Positions 27,089-37,276 are shown, numbered from the stretch's first letter. The stretch is DNA of 64,000 nt from Paracoccaceae bacterium (GCA_002402045.2 NVUX02000006.1:113095-177094); one strand, 5' to 3'. Made by a program: numbers and translations. The notes: a model not told the origin generated them from the letters alone.

Positions 27089-27371
27089 AGCGCGCATCCG
27101 CCTTTTTCTTAATCCATCGCACCAATATTCCATATGCAAGAATCGGCAAACCGACAGCCAGCGCCCATTTCCACCACCGCAGCCCCTCAATAATACGCAC
27201 CCGAAACACATGTGCTTCGGGCAACAAGAACGCCGCCAAAACCACGCCTATCGCCAGCAATGACAACGCCTTATACGACCATTTCGGGCCATCAAGCGCC
27301 CACACATAGCCACAAGAAACCCCTAATATTATGGCCACAGACCACATTCCACCGCTATAAAGAATACTCAT
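27078..27371 (-). CDS. Small three-helix membrane protein between cysK and moeB
   Basis: 97-residue protein I do not recognise. Three hydrophobic segments lie at about residues 8-26, 34-51 and 67-85, and the C-terminal tail is positively charged (RWIKKKADARYDS), suggesting it faces the cytoplasm. Its ATG shares a base with the cysK stop (TAATG), and its 3' end overlaps moeB, so it is embedded in the sulfur/cofactor operon and clearly translated with it. A role in sulfur handling is only a guess from position. Confidence 0.75.
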   Translation of the reverse strand: MSILYSGGMWSVAIILGVSCGYVWALDGPKWSYKALSLLAIGVVLAAFLLPEAHVFRVRIIEGLRWWKWALAVGLPILAYGILVRWIKKKADARYDS

Positions 27372-28321
27372 TAGGTGCCTTCAAACAGGCCGGACGAAAG
27401 ATAGCGCTCAGCAAAACTCGGTATAATCACAACAATCCGTTTGCCCGCCATCTCTTCTCTCAAGCCGATCTCAACGGCAGCCGCCAAAGCCGCACCAGAC
27501 GATATTCCAACTGGGATGCCTTCTATCTGAGCCAAAGCGCGTGCCATATCAAACGAAGTCTCGTTTCCAATTGTCAAAATCTCGTCAATCAGCGAATCAT
27601 CCAGAGTTTTGGGGTTAAATCCTGCGCCAATGCCTTGGATAGTATGCGGCCCCGCTGTTCCGCCCGAAAGCACCGGAGAATCTTCAGGCTCTACCGCCAC
27701 CACATGCACATCTGGGTTCCCCGCTTTTAGCACCCGCGCCACGCCGGTTAGCGTTCCACCGGTGCCAACTCCAGAGATAAAAACATCAACTTTACCGCCG
27801 CAATCCTCCCAAATCTCTTTCCCCGTCGTTTGCTCATGAATGTCAGGATTAGCCATGTTTTCAAACTGTTGCGGAATAATCGCACCGTCAATCTCGGTGG
27901 CAAGCTCATTCGCACGTGAAATCGCCCCCGTCATGCCAAGCGCCGCATCGGTCAGCACCACTTCCGCCCCAAGCAGTGCCAGCATTTGTCGCCGCTCGAT
28001 AGACATGCTCTCGGGCATCGTCAATATCAGCCGATAGCCGCGCGCAGCACACACAAATGCCAGCGAAATCCCGGTATTCCCGGATGTTGGCTCAATCAAC
28101 ACACCGCCGGGCTGCAACGCACCGCTTTCCTCCAGCGCATCCACCATCGCGACCCCGATCCGGTCCTTAACCGAACCAAGGGGATTAAAAAACTCAAGCT
28201 TACCGCAAATTTCGGCGTCCACATTCATTGCGGCGGCAAACCGTGAAAGCTTCACAAGCGGCGTGCCGCCATAGGTTTCAGTAATATCGTTATATATCCG
28301 ACCTCTAGATCTATTTATCAT
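27371..28321 (-). CDS. cysK: Cysteine synthase (O-acetylserine sulfhydrylase)
   Basis: PLP enzyme making cysteine from O-acetylserine and sulfide. The 316 residues match the family. PLP lysine in NPLGSVKDRIG, phosphate/substrate loop EPTSGNTGISLAF, SGVGTGGTLTGVARVLK (PLP phosphate-binding glycine loop) and VGISSGAALAAAVE are all present. It sits 10 nt after an Rrf2-family regulator gene. Sharing a transcript with that regulator suggests cysteine-responsive control. Confidence 0.95.
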   Translation of the reverse strand: MINRSRGRIYNDITETYGGTPLVKLSRFAAAMNVDAEICGKLEFFNPLGSVKDRIGVAMVDALEESGALQPGGVLIEPTSGNTGISLAFVCAARGYRLILTMPESMSIERRQMLALLGAEVVLTDAALGMTGAISRANELATEIDGAIIPQQFENMANPDIHEQTTGKEIWEDCGGKVDVFISGVGTGGTLTGVARVLKAGNPDVHVVAVEPEDSPVLSGGTAGPHTIQGIGAGFNPKTLDDSLIDEILTIGNETSFDMARALAQIEGIPVGISSGAALAAAVEIGLREEMAGKRIVVIIPSFAERYLSSGLFEGT

Positions 28322-28331
28322 CAGCCATCCC

Positions 28332-28781
28332 CTATATCACAAAGTCCATTCCAACGCCTTCAGCGCGGCCAACACCAGACGCCTCGGCTTTTTGGCAGAG
28401 ATCTTCAAGCGTTATCTTATCCAGTTTTTGCAGCATTTCATCATGAAATTCTGCCCAAATCGGCTGTATCACTTTCTCTCCAAGCTCAGAAATCGAATCC
28501 ATCTTGTCATCCTCATTTTCAAGATCTTCGATAACCCTAAGCACATCACCCAGCGTTATCCGCCGTCGCTCACGCGCCAGCGTATAGCCACCCTTTGGCC
28601 CTCGCACGCCTTTCAAAATCCCGCGTTTCACCAAAAATTGGAGCACCTGCTCCAGATAGCGGCTCTGGATCCCCTGCCGCTCGGTAATATCCTTTGATTG
28701 CACAGGTTTGGGGCGGGCATTAAAGGCCACATCCAAAACCGCTTCCAGAGCTAAACTTGATTTTTTTGATAATAAATACAT
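28332..28781 (-). CDS. Rrf2-family transcriptional regulator, CymR-like
   Basis: 149-residue winged-helix regulator. The N-terminal half (LSKKSSLALEAVLDVAFNA, QSRYLEQVLQFLVKRGILKGVRGPKGGYTLAR) is typical Rrf2 DNA-binding sequence. Only one cysteine is present (DLCQKAE, near residue 127), so the three-cysteine Fe-S ligand set of IscR and NsrR is missing. Cluster-free Rrf2 proteins include CymR, which senses cysteine status with CysK in Bacillus. The cysK gene directly downstream makes the same logic plausible. The ATG abuts the dut stop codon with no gap. Confidence 0.9.
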   Translation of the reverse strand: MYLLSKKSSLALEAVLDVAFNARPKPVQSKDITERQGIQSRYLEQVLQFLVKRGILKGVRGPKGGYTLARERRRITLGDVLRVIEDLENEDDKMDSISELGEKVIQPIWAEFHDEMLQKLDKITLEDLCQKAEASGVGRAEGVGMDFVI

Positions 28782-29225
28782 CTAGTTTCCCGTTGAACCA
28801 AATCCGCCATCGCCCCGCCGCGTCTCCTCTAAATCTTCCGTTTCAATCCATTTGCAACGGGTCACAGGGGCCAATACCATCTGTGCAATCCGCGCTCCAT
28901 GACGCAATTCAAAGTCACTATTCCCCAAGTTTATAAGGATAACACCGATCTCGCCCCTGTAGTCTGAATCAATGGTTCCGGGGGCGTTCACCATGCTCAC
29001 CCCCTGCTTAAGGGCCAAGCCCGAGCGCGGCCGGATCTGAATTTCATAGCCAGCTGGGATTTCCACAGCAAAGCCGGTAGGTACCAATTTCCGCTCCATT
29101 GGTTTAAGGGTTAACGACCCAGTTTCGACAAACGCCTGGATGTCCATTCCCGCCGCGCCATCAGTTTTGTATTTTGGTAGCGGCCAGTCAAAATCACGCA
29201 GGCGCTTTACCTTCACAAGTTTCAT
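28782..29225 (-). CDS. dut: Deoxyuridine 5'-triphosphate nucleotidohydrolase (dUTPase)
   Basis: Trimeric enzyme hydrolysing dUTP to dUMP, keeping uracil out of DNA. With the start at 29225 it has 147 residues. All five motifs are visible: [40 protein letters not shown] and [10 protein letters not shown] at the C-terminus. The start forms ATGA with the coaBC stop. A longer frame upstream encodes 20 residues inside coaBC and is not needed. Confidence 0.96.
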   Translation of the reverse strand: MKLVKVKRLRDFDWPLPKYKTDGAAGMDIQAFVETGSLTLKPMERKLVPTGFAVEIPAGYEIQIRPRSGLALKQGVSMVNAPGTIDSDYRGEIGVILINLGNSDFELRHGARIAQMVLAPVTRCKWIETEDLEETRRGDGGFGSTGN

Positions 29226-30418
29226 GCCAACGCCTCGGAAATTTTCAACGCCAGCGCCTCGGCCACCTGTTTTTTGCTCATCCAAGGCCAGCTTTCTGCC
29301 CCGCTATCACTAATCAACACCACTTGGTTATCTGGTCCGCCCATAACGGCGCGCTCGCCCCCGACATCATTGGCCAAAATCCAATCGCAGCCCTTGCGCA
29401 GCCTTTTCGCCGTCGCGTTTTTCACCACATCATTGGTTTCCGCAGCAAACCCAATAACAAGGCTTGGGCGCCCCTTTGTTCGCTGTGCGACCGTAGCCAA
29501 TATATCTGGGTTTTCAATGAGTTCCAGCTCTGGTAGCGCCTTATTTACTGTCTTCTTAAGCTTGCTTTGGCTTGCATTCACAACCCGCCAATCAGCCACC
29601 GCCGCCGCAAATACGGCTGCGTCCAAAGCGCCCGCATCCTTCACTGCCGCCGCCATTTCCAAGGCCGTTTCCACCTCGATGATCTCTGCCCCATCAGGCC
29701 GCGCCGCCTCAGCCGGCCCGGTAACAAATATAACCTCAGCCCCTAAAGAAACCAAAGCCCGCGCAATTTCTGTGCCCTGCAATCCAGACGACCGATTGGC
29801 GATATAGCGCACAGGGTCGATCGGCTCATGGGTTGGCCCCGAGGTCACCAGCACCCGCTTTCCGGTCAGCGGTCCCTCCGAAAAATAGGCTTCAATTGCC
29901 GCCATTATTTCAATAGGTTCCACCATTCGGCCATAGCCAAACTCACCGCAAGCCATGTCACCTTCATCTGGTCCGACAAGCAGGCACCCATCCTCGCGCA
30001 AGGTATCTACATTGCGCTTGGTCGCCGAATTCTCCCACATTGCCACATTCATCGCGGGCACGAGCAAAACTGGTTTATTGCGCGCGATCAACAAGGTAGA
30101 CGCCAAATCATTTGCCAACCCGCTCGCCATTTTTGCCATTAAATCAGCTGTTGCAGGGGCCACAACCACCAAATCGGCATCCCGAGTAAGCTGGATATGC
30201 CCCATCTCGGCTTCTTCTTCGAGGTTAAATAGCGCGTTACGAACCGGCGCACCTGCAAGCGCAGAAACGCTCAACGGCGTCACAAATTCCTCAGCTGCTT
30301 TGGTCATCACCGGCACAACATTTGCGCCCGCCTTGCCTAAAAGCCTGATCAGTTCTAGAACTTTGTAGGCGGCAATTCCGCCGCCAATAATCAGTAAAAT
30401 GTTTTTACCCGTCAACAT
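29222..30418 (-). CDS. coaBC: Bifunctional phosphopantothenoylcysteine decarboxylase / phosphopantothenate-cysteine ligase CoaBC
   Basis: Two consecutive steps of coenzyme A synthesis. The 398-residue protein has the FMN-dependent CoaC domain first ([52 protein letters not shown] with the catalytic Asn-containing PAMN motif) and the CoaB ligase domain second ([24 protein letters not shown], then KLKKT). It heads the leftward run coaBC-dut-rrf2-cysK-membrane protein-moeB; its promoter should lie in the 111-bp gap shared with divergent cobU. Confidence 0.95.
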   Translation of the reverse strand: MLTGKNILLIIGGGIAAYKVLELIRLLGKAGANVVPVMTKAAEEFVTPLSVSALAGAPVRNALFNLEEEAEMGHIQLTRDADLVVVAPATADLMAKMASGLANDLASTLLIARNKPVLLVPAMNVAMWENSATKRNVDTLREDGCLLVGPDEGDMACGEFGYGRMVEPIEIMAAIEAYFSEGPLTGKRVLVTSGPTHEPIDPVRYIANRSSGLQGTEIARALVSLGAEVIFVTGPAEAARPDGAEIIEVETALEMAAAVKDAGALDAAVFAAAVADWRVVNASQSKLKKTVNKALPELELIENPDILATVAQRTKGRPSLVIGFAAETNDVVKNATAKRLRKGCDWILANDVGGERAVMGGPDNQVVLISDSGAESWPWMSKKQVAEALALKISEALA

Positions 30419-30529
30419 AGCGCCTCACATTGATCTACTAATTGAGATTGTAGATACTTTATCTCTACATAACAAGTTTTCCCCCAAACTTTATGTGATA
30501 CTTTGTGGCAAACAATTGAGCAGGCCTAA

Positions 30530-31045
30530 ATGAATAACTTAACTTTTATCCTCGGTGGCGCCAGCAGCGGAAAGTCGGCCTATGCGGAACGCATTGCTTT
30601 ATCCTCCGGCCAAATTCCCGTTTACCTCGCCACCGGGCAGGCCCACGATGGCGAAATGACTGAAAAAATCAGCCGCCATCAGGCCCGTCGGGGCGCAGAA
30701 TGGCAGCTCATTGAGGCCCCGCTCAACCTTGCAGCGCCCCTGAGTACCCTCTCCCAAAAGCATGTTGTATTGCTGGATTGCCTGACCCTATGGCTATCTA
30801 ACCATATGGCATTAAATTACAATATAGAGGATGAAACCAGCGCACTCCTGCATGCAATCAGTACCTGCAAAGCAAAAGTTATCGCCGTTTCCAATGAGCT
30901 TGGCCTTGGCCTCGTCCCCTCCTCACAGCTTGGCCGCGCTTTTCGGGATGCCCAAGGCCTGCTTAATCAACGTTTCGCTGAATCCGCCACCACCGTCACC
31001 TTTGTTGCCGCGGGCCTGCCGCTTTCTCTAAAGGCCCCGACATGA
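30530..31045 (+). CDS. cobU: Adenosylcobinamide kinase / adenosylcobinamide-phosphate guanylyltransferase
   Basis: Cobalamin nucleotide-loop assembly enzyme (CobU, called CobP in aerobic-pathway organisms). The 171 residues include the P-loop LGGASSGKSAYAE, YLATGQAHDGEM with the following SRHQARRG (the guanylylated histidine region), VVLLDCLTLWLSN and VSNELGLGLVP. It overlaps the next gene by 4 nt (ATGA). The 111-bp upstream gap is too short for a full cobalamin riboswitch and none is seen. Confidence 0.94.
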   Translation: MNNLTFILGGASSGKSAYAERIALSSGQIPVYLATGQAHDGEMTEKISRHQARRGAEWQLIEAPLNLAAPLSTLSQKHVVLLDCLTLWLSNHMALNYNIEDETSALLHAISTCKAKVIAVSNELGLGLVPSSQLGRAFRDAQGLLNQRFAESATTVTFVAAGLPLSLKAPT

Positions 31046-31629
31046 CCACCTCTTACTGGTTTGTGCGCCACGGCCCGACACATGCAAAAGGTTTTTGTGG
31101 CCATACCGACCTCCCCGCCGACCTTACAGATACAGCCCAAATTGAGCGCCTCAAAGCTTTCCTCCCTACGGATGCCAAAATTCTCTCGTCTGACCTCAGC
31201 CGCACCCGAGAAACCGCGCGCGCTATTTATAACGGCCAGCAAAGGCTTCCTGAAGCGCCTGAATTTCGGGAGATGCATTTTGGCGATTGGGAGGGGAGAG
31301 CTTTTGAATCTGTTGAAAAATCAGACCCCGCCCTATGGCGCGCATTTTGGGAATCTCCGGGAAGCGCGGCCCCCCCTAATGGGGAAAGCTGGCACCAGCT
31401 CACGGGTCGCATTGAAGCTGCCCTCTCAAACCTTCATCAATCAGGCCCGCAAGGAAATATAATCGTATCCGCCCATTTCGCGGTGATACTGGCGGCCCTT
31501 CAGCTCGCCACCGGTATGCCCGCCGCCGCTGTATTCTCGTTCAAAATCAACAATTTTTCGGTAACAAAGCTGGATTACCTGCACGAATCGAACAATTGGA
31601 GAGTAATGGGCGTAAATATTTTGGCCTAG
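31042..31629 (+). CDS. cobC: Histidine phosphatase family protein, probable alpha-ribazole phosphatase CobC
   Basis: 195-residue phosphoglycerate-mutase-like phosphatase. The catalytic RHG motif is in WFVRHGPTHAKGF, followed by SSDLSRTRETARAIY, the acid/base region EMHFGDWEGRAFE, and the second histidine in IVSAHFAVILAAL. Fusion by overlap to cobU supports assignment as CobC, which dephosphorylates alpha-ribazole phosphate or adenosylcobalamin phosphate. The fold alone would not distinguish it from other phosphatases. Convergent with the DUF1194 gene, 1 nt apart. Confidence 0.88.
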   Translation: MTTSYWFVRHGPTHAKGFCGHTDLPADLTDTAQIERLKAFLPTDAKILSSDLSRTRETARAIYNGQQRLPEAPEFREMHFGDWEGRAFESVEKSDPALWRAFWESPGSAAPPNGESWHQLTGRIEAALSNLHQSGPQGNIIVSAHFAVILAALQLATGMPAAAVFSFKINNFSVTKLDYLHESNNWRVMGVNILA

Positions 31630-31630
31630 C

Positions 31631-32308
31631 TTAATTTAGCTGACTCAGCGCCAATACCGTAAGCTCCCGCAAGAGTTTTCGCTTAATCGCGCGCTCATAA
31701 TCAGTGTAGCCGGTGGCCACTTCAACAAAAGCATTCGCCCCATAAATAACTTCTTGTTGGTAGTATTGTCGTAATGCGCCGCCATCAGTGGTCGTAACCA
31801 CCAGTCCGTTTACTGTGATATTGGAAAAGTCATAGTTCAGCAAAGCCTGCTTTGGGCGAAATCCGGCGTTGTTAATCCCGTCGCCTGAAATGTCCAAAGT
31901 TTGGCGCCAGCAGTCGGGGCCAATCGCTAGCTGTTCGGCCCCAAAACCCATTGCGCTCCCCAAGGCTGTTGGCGCATTTGAGGCGCTGCGCCCATGTTGG
32001 CCTATTACCGCGATTGCGTGGTTCACTTGTTCATGACCAAGCACCTCAATCCATGGCAAAATTACAACTTGATGCGTACGCCCACTCCACTCATAAACCA
32101 TGAGCGCCACATGCCCGCCGCCATCCCCAATAAGGGCGCGGCGCACCCGAGGGTCATCAAGCGCTTCAGCCAGCCCGACCATTTGCAAATTGTATTCAAC
32201 CGCATCCACAGAGGAGGACACATCCAACCCGAGCGCCAAGGCGTGCCGACATTCGGCCTGCAAAGGCCCCGCCAAAAGTGTCAAAACAATGGCGCTGGCT
32301 TTAATCAT
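31631..32308 (-). CDS. DUF1194 family protein, exported VWA-like
   Basis: 225 residues with a signal peptide (about 18 residues ending at PLQAE). The mature part starts [13 protein letters not shown], a von Willebrand A metal-ion motif (DxSxS), and contains [12 protein letters not shown], resembling the rest of the [33 protein letters not shown] is typical of the DUF1194 C-terminus. Function unknown; common in Rhodobacterales. The start overlaps the lepA end by 8 nt, so the two may be co-transcribed. Confidence 0.88.
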   Translation of the reverse strand: MIKASAIVLTLLAGPLQAECRHALALGLDVSSSVDAVEYNLQMVGLAEALDDPRVRRALIGDGGGHVALMVYEWSGRTHQVVILPWIEVLGHEQVNHAIAVIGQHGRSASNAPTALGSAMGFGAEQLAIGPDCWRQTLDISGDGINNAGFRPKQALLNYDFSNITVNGLVVTTTDGGALRQYYQQEVIYGANAFVEVATGYTDYERAIKRKLLRELTVLALSQLN

Positions 32309-34100
32309 CCATCTTCAAGGCGCTGATAAACGCAGATTGCGGGATACTCACCCGGCCAAACTCCCGCATCTTCTTCTTACCTTTTTTCTGCTTGTCGAGC
32401 AGCTTGCGTTTCCGCGTGGCGTCCCCGCCATAGCATTTTGCAGTCACATCTTTGCGCAAGGCCGAAATCGTTTCCCGCGCAATAACCCGCCCGCCAATCG
32501 CCGCCTGAATCGGAATTTTAAACATGTGCTGCGGAATCAGCTCTTTGAGCTTGGCGCACATCGCCCGCCCACGCGCTTCGGCCCGTGCGCGGTGCACCAT
32601 TGTGCTAAGCGCGTCCACAGGCTCGTCATTCACCAAAATCTGCATCTTCACCAGCTGATCTTCGGTATAGCCTTCCATGTGATAGTCAAAGCTCGCATAG
32701 CCCTTGGTGACCGATTTCAGCCGGTCATAAAAGTCAAACACCACTTCGTTTAACGGTAAATCATATACAACCATCGCCCGCGTGCCTGCATAGGTCAGGT
32801 CTATCTGAATCCCGCGTCTGTCTTGGCACAGCTTCAGCACATCGCCGAGGTATTCATCTGGCACCAAAATCGTCGCCTTAATCCGAGGCTCCTCAATATG
32901 GTCCACCACTGTTAGGTCTGGCATATCAGCTGGGTTATGCAGCTCCACCACAGAGCCATCACGCAAAAACACCTTGTATATCACCGAGGGCGCGGTGGTG
33001 ATCAGGTCAATATCGTATTCCCTCTCCAGCCGGTCACGGATAACCTCAAGGTGCAAAAGCCCAAGGAAGCCACAGCGAAAACCAAAGCCCAGCGCCGCCG
33101 AGCTTTCGGTTTCATAGCTAAAAGACGCATCATTCAGCGCCAGCTTTTCAATGCTCTCCCGTAGGTCCTCAAAAAGGGCAGTATCCACCGGAAACAAGCC
33201 GCAAAACACAACGGGCTGTGCGGGCTTAAAGCCGGGCAAGGCGACCTCAATTCCATTTTTATCATTGGTTATCGTATCGCCCACGCGGGTATCCCGCACC
33301 TGCTTGATGCTCGCGGTCAAATATCCGATTTCACCCGGCCCAAGCTCATCAATCGGCTGCATGTCGGGCTTAAACACCCCTACGCGGTCCACCTGGTAGC
33401 TGGCATTTGTCGCCATCATTCTGATCTTTTCGCCACGTTTCAGCACGCCGTCAATCACGCGCACCAGCACGACAACACCCAAATATGGGTCGTACCAGCT
33501 GTCCACCAGCATGGCTTTTAGCGGTGCGTTCGCATCGCCCTCTGGCGCAGGCAAACGCTTCACAATCGCTTCCAGCACGTCTGGGATCCCAACACCGGTT
33601 TTGGCCGAAATCATCACGGCGTCCGAGGCATCAATCCCGATCACATCTTCAATTTGCTCGCAAACCCGTTCCGGCTCGGCGGCGGGCAGGTCGATCTTGT
33701 TCAGCACCGGAATAATCTCGTGGTCAGCCTCAATCGCCTGATACACATTCGCCAGCGTTTGGGCCTCTATGCCCTGCGCCGCATCCACCACCAAAAGCGA
33801 GCCCTCAACGGCCCGCATGCTGCGGCTTACCTCATAGGCAAAATCCACGTGGCCCGGGGTGTCGATCAGGTTTAGCACATAGGTTTCGCCATCATTGGCC
33901 TTATACTCAATGCGCACCGTGTTGGCCTTAATGGTAATGCCGCGCTCGCGCTCAATGTCCATACTGTCCAGCAGCTGCGCCTGCATATCGCGGTCGGCCA
34001 CCGTGCCGGTGCTCTGGATAAGCCGGTCTGCGAGGGTGGATTTCCCGTGGTCAATATGCGCCACGATCGAAAAATTACGGATGTTTTTAAGCTTTGTCAT
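32301..34100 (-). CDS. lepA: Elongation factor 4 (LepA), ribosome-associated GTPase
   Basis: GTPase acting on translating or assembling ribosomes. From 34100 it has 599 residues, the family norm. Motifs: [14 protein letters not shown] (G1), RGITIKANT (G2), DTPGHVDF (G3), [11 protein letters not shown] (G4), and the LepA C-terminal domain with [28 protein letters not shown]. Homology begins at [18 protein letters not shown] longer frame starting with GTG at 34151 would overlap the upstream gene as GTGA, but those 17 residues look non-coding. Neither start has a clear Shine-Dalgarno sequence. Confidence 0.96.
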   Translation of the reverse strand: MTKLKNIRNFSIVAHIDHGKSTLADRLIQSTGTVADRDMQAQLLDSMDIERERGITIKANTVRIEYKANDGETYVLNLIDTPGHVDFAYEVSRSMRAVEGSLLVVDAAQGIEAQTLANVYQAIEADHEIIPVLNKIDLPAAEPERVCEQIEDVIGIDASDAVMISAKTGVGIPDVLEAIVKRLPAPEGDANAPLKAMLVDSWYDPYLGVVVLVRVIDGVLKRGEKIRMMATNASYQVDRVGVFKPDMQPIDELGPGEIGYLTASIKQVRDTRVGDTITNDKNGIEVALPGFKPAQPVVFCGLFPVDTALFEDLRESIEKLALNDASFSYETESSAALGFGFRCGFLGLLHLEVIRDRLEREYDIDLITTAPSVIYKVFLRDGSVVELHNPADMPDLTVVDHIEEPRIKATILVPDEYLGDVLKLCQDRRGIQIDLTYAGTRAMVVYDLPLNEVVFDFYDRLKSVTKGYASFDYHMEGYTEDQLVKMQILVNDEPVDALSTMVHRARAEARGRAMCAKLKELIPQHMFKIPIQAAIGGRVIARETISALRKDVTAKCYGGDATRKRKLLDKQKKGKKKMREFGRVSIPQSAFISALKMDD

Positions 34101-34147
34101 GAGGGAGGGTATGATTGGATTCGAAGAAGAGGTCAAGCTACGCAATG

Positions 34148-34603
34148 TCACGCATATTTCGGTCGAGTTGAGCCCCTAATCCGATTGGACGCCTTATAAC
34201 CAAATCGTTCAAAATTATATTTTGGAACAGAAATGATTAACCCGCGTTCAATTATTTCGCCATCCGCATCTATCGAACAGATTGCATCCAATCGTGAGCC
34301 ACGCTCAATATTTATCGATTCAAATATTTCTTGGGCCCGCGCTTCGCTTGGCGGAACACATGTTGACCAAGACTCTAGAAACCATTTTGGAACATCGTTT
34401 CGTGGTATCGCAAAATATTTTCGCGACGTCCTCTCATCGTCAATGCCGACTAGAATCCCTCGAAACCCGCCAACATAAGAAAGTGAAAATGCGCCTTCCG
34501 GCATGGGCGGTCTTGAGAAGAATCCACCCTTATAATAGTCGTAACCTGCATATCCAGCACCAGAAATTACTACGATAGCTATGAGCTTTTTCCACACATT
34601 CAC
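34148..34603 (-). CDS. Unrecognised membrane-anchored protein upstream of lepA
   Basis: 151 residues, no family recognised. A lysine pair then a hydrophobic segment (residues 6-22) form a signal anchor, so the rest is probably periplasmic. The exported part has two cysteines ([10 protein letters not shown] and DAICSID), which might form a disulfide, and ends in a basic tail. The coding sequence is visibly more AT-rich than its neighbours. Its TGA is followed within 50 nt by lepA; LepA is often paired with signal peptidase LepB, which this is not (no Ser-Lys catalytic blocks). Confidence 0.65.
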   Translation of the reverse strand: MNVWKKLIAIVVISGAGYAGYDYYKGGFFSRPPMPEGAFSLSYVGGFRGILVGIDDERTSRKYFAIPRNDVPKWFLESWSTCVPPSEARAQEIFESINIERGSRLDAICSIDADGEIIERGLIISVPKYNFERFGYKASNRIRGSTRPKYA

Positions 34604-34765
34604 ACTCCTCAGTTCAACCTATAATATGCCTACAATACAATTGACCTATTTAATCTCAAGCCCAAAACTGCGTGCATAATGCCTACATAGGGCGAGCTTC
34701 CAACTCAAGAAATCCACCAAACATTTCCCCCTTGCATCCCCCCGCCAAATCCCCATCATGCCCCC

Positions 34766-35974
34766 ATGAAAATCAGCCTCCCCATCCTCTTCATCATCAT
34801 CACCGTCGCCATGGATTCCATCGGCATCGGCCTGATGATGCCTGTCATGCCAGACCTCATCCGTGAGATCACCGGAGAGACCGTTTCCCAGGCCGCCGTG
34901 TGGGGCGGGATGATGGCGTTTACCTATGCCGGAATGCAATTCCTGTTTGGCCCCACCATCGGCAACTTGTCAGATAGTTTTGGCCGCCGCCCTGTGCTGC
35001 TTACATCGCTCGTCATCATGTCGCTCAGCTACCTTATTTTTGCACAGGCCCAAGTAATTTGGCTGCTATTTGTCGCCCGCGCCATCACCGGCATTACGGG
35101 GGCTACCTTTGCCACCGCCAATGCCTATATGGCTGATATCACCCCAGCCGAAAAGCGTGCCGCCAGCTTTGGCATGGTTGGCGCGGCCTTTGGGGTTGGC
35201 TTTGTAATTGGCCCCGCAATCGGCGGCCTTCTCGGGCAGTTCGGCCCCCGCGCACCGTTTTATGTGGCCGCCGCCGTTGCGGCCCTCAACGCCATATTCG
35301 GCTATTTTTTCCTACCGGAAACCTTGCCAAAAGAAAAACGCCGCCCCTTTGATTTCGGCCGCATCAACCCATTTACAGCCCTGATGCGCCTACGACACGT
35401 GCCCGAAATCGGTGGGCTAGCGCTGGTGTTTTTCCTGTTTTCTGTCGGGCAAAATGTATACCCGTCTGTGTGGGCATATTTCACAACCGAAAAATTCGGT
35501 TTTGACTCCAAAATGATTGGTATAAGTCTTGCCGTATTCGGATTGTTCATGGCACTGGTGCAAGGTGGCCTGATCCGCGTTGTCATCCCCCGCTTTGGCG
35601 AATGGAACACAGCCCGTGTAGCCATTGCCCTCAATGCCGTTGTTCTGGTGATCACCGGCTTTATTTCCAGCACGGTTTTACTGTTTATGCTGATGCCAAT
35701 TATGGCCCTCGGGGTTATCGCGTCACCGGCGTTGCAGGGGATGATGTCCAAAGCCACATCGTCTGAAAACCAAGGTGAATTACAAGGGGTTCTGGCCTCG
35801 GTCCAAGGCCTCGCCATGATCATTTCCCCCCTGCTGATGACCTCACTGTTCCGCACCTTTACCAGCGAAACGACACCGTTTTACTTGCCCGGTGCACCAT
35901 TCATCGCCGCCGCCGCGCTCTGTGCTTTGGCCTTTGCGATACTCGTGTTCTCTCGCGCCAAACTGCAACCATAG
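34766..35974 (+). CDS. TetA-like MFS drug efflux transporter
   Basis: 402-residue major-facilitator protein with about 12 hydrophobic segments. The opening [19 protein letters not shown] and motif [15 protein letters not shown] are hallmarks of the TetA(class A-D)/TCR antiporters, along with [16 protein letters not shown] (motif C-like). Proton-coupled export of tetracycline or another small molecule is likely. No TetR-type repressor gene is adjacent, which argues against a dedicated inducible resistance unit; a housekeeping role is as likely. Confidence 0.88.
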   Translation: MKISLPILFIIITVAMDSIGIGLMMPVMPDLIREITGETVSQAAVWGGMMAFTYAGMQFLFGPTIGNLSDSFGRRPVLLTSLVIMSLSYLIFAQAQVIWLLFVARAITGITGATFATANAYMADITPAEKRAASFGMVGAAFGVGFVIGPAIGGLLGQFGPRAPFYVAAAVAALNAIFGYFFLPETLPKEKRRPFDFGRINPFTALMRLRHVPEIGGLALVFFLFSVGQNVYPSVWAYFTTEKFGFDSKMIGISLAVFGLFMALVQGGLIRVVIPRFGEWNTARVAIALNAVVLVITGFISSTVLLFMLMPIMALGVIASPALQGMMSKATSSENQGELQGVLASVQGLAMIISPLLMTSLFRTFTSETTPFYLPGAPFIAAAALCALAFAILVFSRAKLQP

Positions 35975-36113
35975 CGGCGCATCAACCACCCACTACTTTG
36001 CAGCACCCCACCCGCGCCGCGCGGCAAAACCTGCGCTCCTGGCTGGCAATCCGGCCTGCCTGAAGCGAGGTGGCCCGTAGGGTCGCCGAGGGAAGGCACG
36101 CTGCTGGCAAAGG

Positions 36114-36142
36114 AAAAGGCCCGCGCACAAGCACGGGCCTTT
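36114..36142. terminator. Bidirectional terminator hairpin
   Basis: AAAAGGCCCGCGC (36114-36126), a short loop, and GCACGGGCCTTT (36131-36142) form a GC-rich stem with A-run on one side and T-run on the other. It can end both the MFS transcript (plus) and the purine operon (minus, after the BMP gene at 36163). Confidence 0.85.
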
Positions 36143-36162
36143 CTATCTTTCTGTGCTTTACC

Positions 36163-37245
36163 TTAGTTCGGCAATGAGCCGTCTAAGCCTTCAACGTAAA
36201 AGTTCATGCCTGCCAAGGTGCCATCGTCGGCCACTTCGCCGTCAGCCAGCCAAACAGAGCCGTCTTGCTTGTTGATTGGCCCCGTAAACGGGAACACTTC
36301 ACCAGCTGCGATTGCTGCAATCGTAGCTTCGGCACGTGCGGCCACATCGGCTGGCAGCTTGTCAGAGAGCGGTGCAAAAGCAACCATGCCTTCGGCAATG
36401 CCGTCCCACGTGTCAACACTTTCCCATGTGCCATCCATAACAGCTTGAACCCGCTCAATGTAATAAGGGCCCCAATCATCCAGAATAGATGTCAACTGAG
36501 CGTTCGGCCCAAAAGCGGCCATATCTGACGCTTGCCCAAAAGCAAAAATGCCTTTGTCTTCAGCAATTGTCATGGCGGATGGTGTATCCGTGTGCTGCAT
36601 AATCACATCAACACCTTGCTCGATTAGCGCATTTGCGGCATCGGCTTCTTTGCCTGGGTCTAGCCAAGTGTATACCCACACAACTTTAAACTCTACATCG
36701 GGGTTAATAGATTTGGCACCCAAATATGCTGCATTAATGCCCCGAACAACTTCAGGAATTGGGAAAGACGCGATATAGCCAATTTTGTTGGATTCCGTCA
36801 TCGCGCCAGCGATTTCGCCAATCACATAACGGCCCTCATAAAAACGAGCCGAGTATGTCGTTACATTGTCTGCTCTCTTATAGCCCGTGGCGTGCTCAAA
36901 AACCACATCAGGGAATTCAGCCGCTACGTTCAAAGTGGGGTCCATATAGCCAAAGGACGTCGTGAAAATGATGTCCACGCCGCTGCGTGCCATTTGGCTC
37001 ATCACGCGCTCTGCGTCAGCACCTTCAGGCACGGCCTCTACATAAGAGGTTTCAACGCGATCGCCAAATTCAGCTTCTACTTCTAATCGGGCTTGGTCAT
37101 GCTGATATGTCCAGCCGTTATCGCCAACGGTTCCAACATAGATAAATCCGACCTTGACCGGACCCTCGTGGGATTCAGCTTGCGCACTCCCCGCAAGGGC
37201 TAAGCCCATGACTGCCGCAGCCGCCAGTGTTATGCTAAATTTCAT
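36163..37245 (-). CDS. BMP-family ABC transporter substrate-binding protein, probable purine/nucleoside receptor
   Basis: Periplasmic solute receptor of 360 residues. A signal peptide (KFSITLAAAAVMGLALAGSAQA) precedes the BMP domain: VGFIYVGTVGDNGWTYQHD, RSGVDIIFTTSFGYMD, FEHATGY, YEGRYVIGEIAGAMT and ADANALIEQGVDVIMQHTDT-like text. BMP proteins bind nucleosides and purines. ATG 37245 follows GGAGG; an upstream in-frame ATG lacks one. Last gene of the purine operon, 31 nt after the second permease. Confidence 0.92.
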   Translation of the reverse strand: MKFSITLAAAAVMGLALAGSAQAESHEGPVKVGFIYVGTVGDNGWTYQHDQARLEVEAEFGDRVETSYVEAVPEGADAERVMSQMARSGVDIIFTTSFGYMDPTLNVAAEFPDVVFEHATGYKRADNVTTYSARFYEGRYVIGEIAGAMTESNKIGYIASFPIPEVVRGINAAYLGAKSINPDVEFKVVWVYTWLDPGKEADAANALIEQGVDVIMQHTDTPSAMTIAEDKGIFAFGQASDMAAFGPNAQLTSILDDWGPYYIERVQAVMDGTWESVDTWDGIAEGMVAFAPLSDKLPADVAARAEATIAAIAAGEVFPFTGPINKQDGSVWLADGEVADDGTLAGMNFYVEGLDGSLPN

Positions 37246-37276
37246 TTCAAACCTCCGTTTGGATTGTTGGCCTCGC

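Noticed and set aside
30419..30529. Cobalamin riboswitch upstream of cobU
   Set aside because: The gap is 111 bp and lacks the B12-box pattern; a 6-bp TGTAGA/TCTACA repeat near 30449-30469 is too weak to call.
34100..34151. Longer lepA start at GTG 34151
   Set aside because: LepA homology begins at 34100; the added 17 residues look non-coding, although the GTGA overlap with the upstream gene is noted.
34766..35974. Acquired tetracycline-resistance cassette
   Set aside because: The pump is TetA-like, but there is no tetR, repeat, transposase or clear composition change around it.
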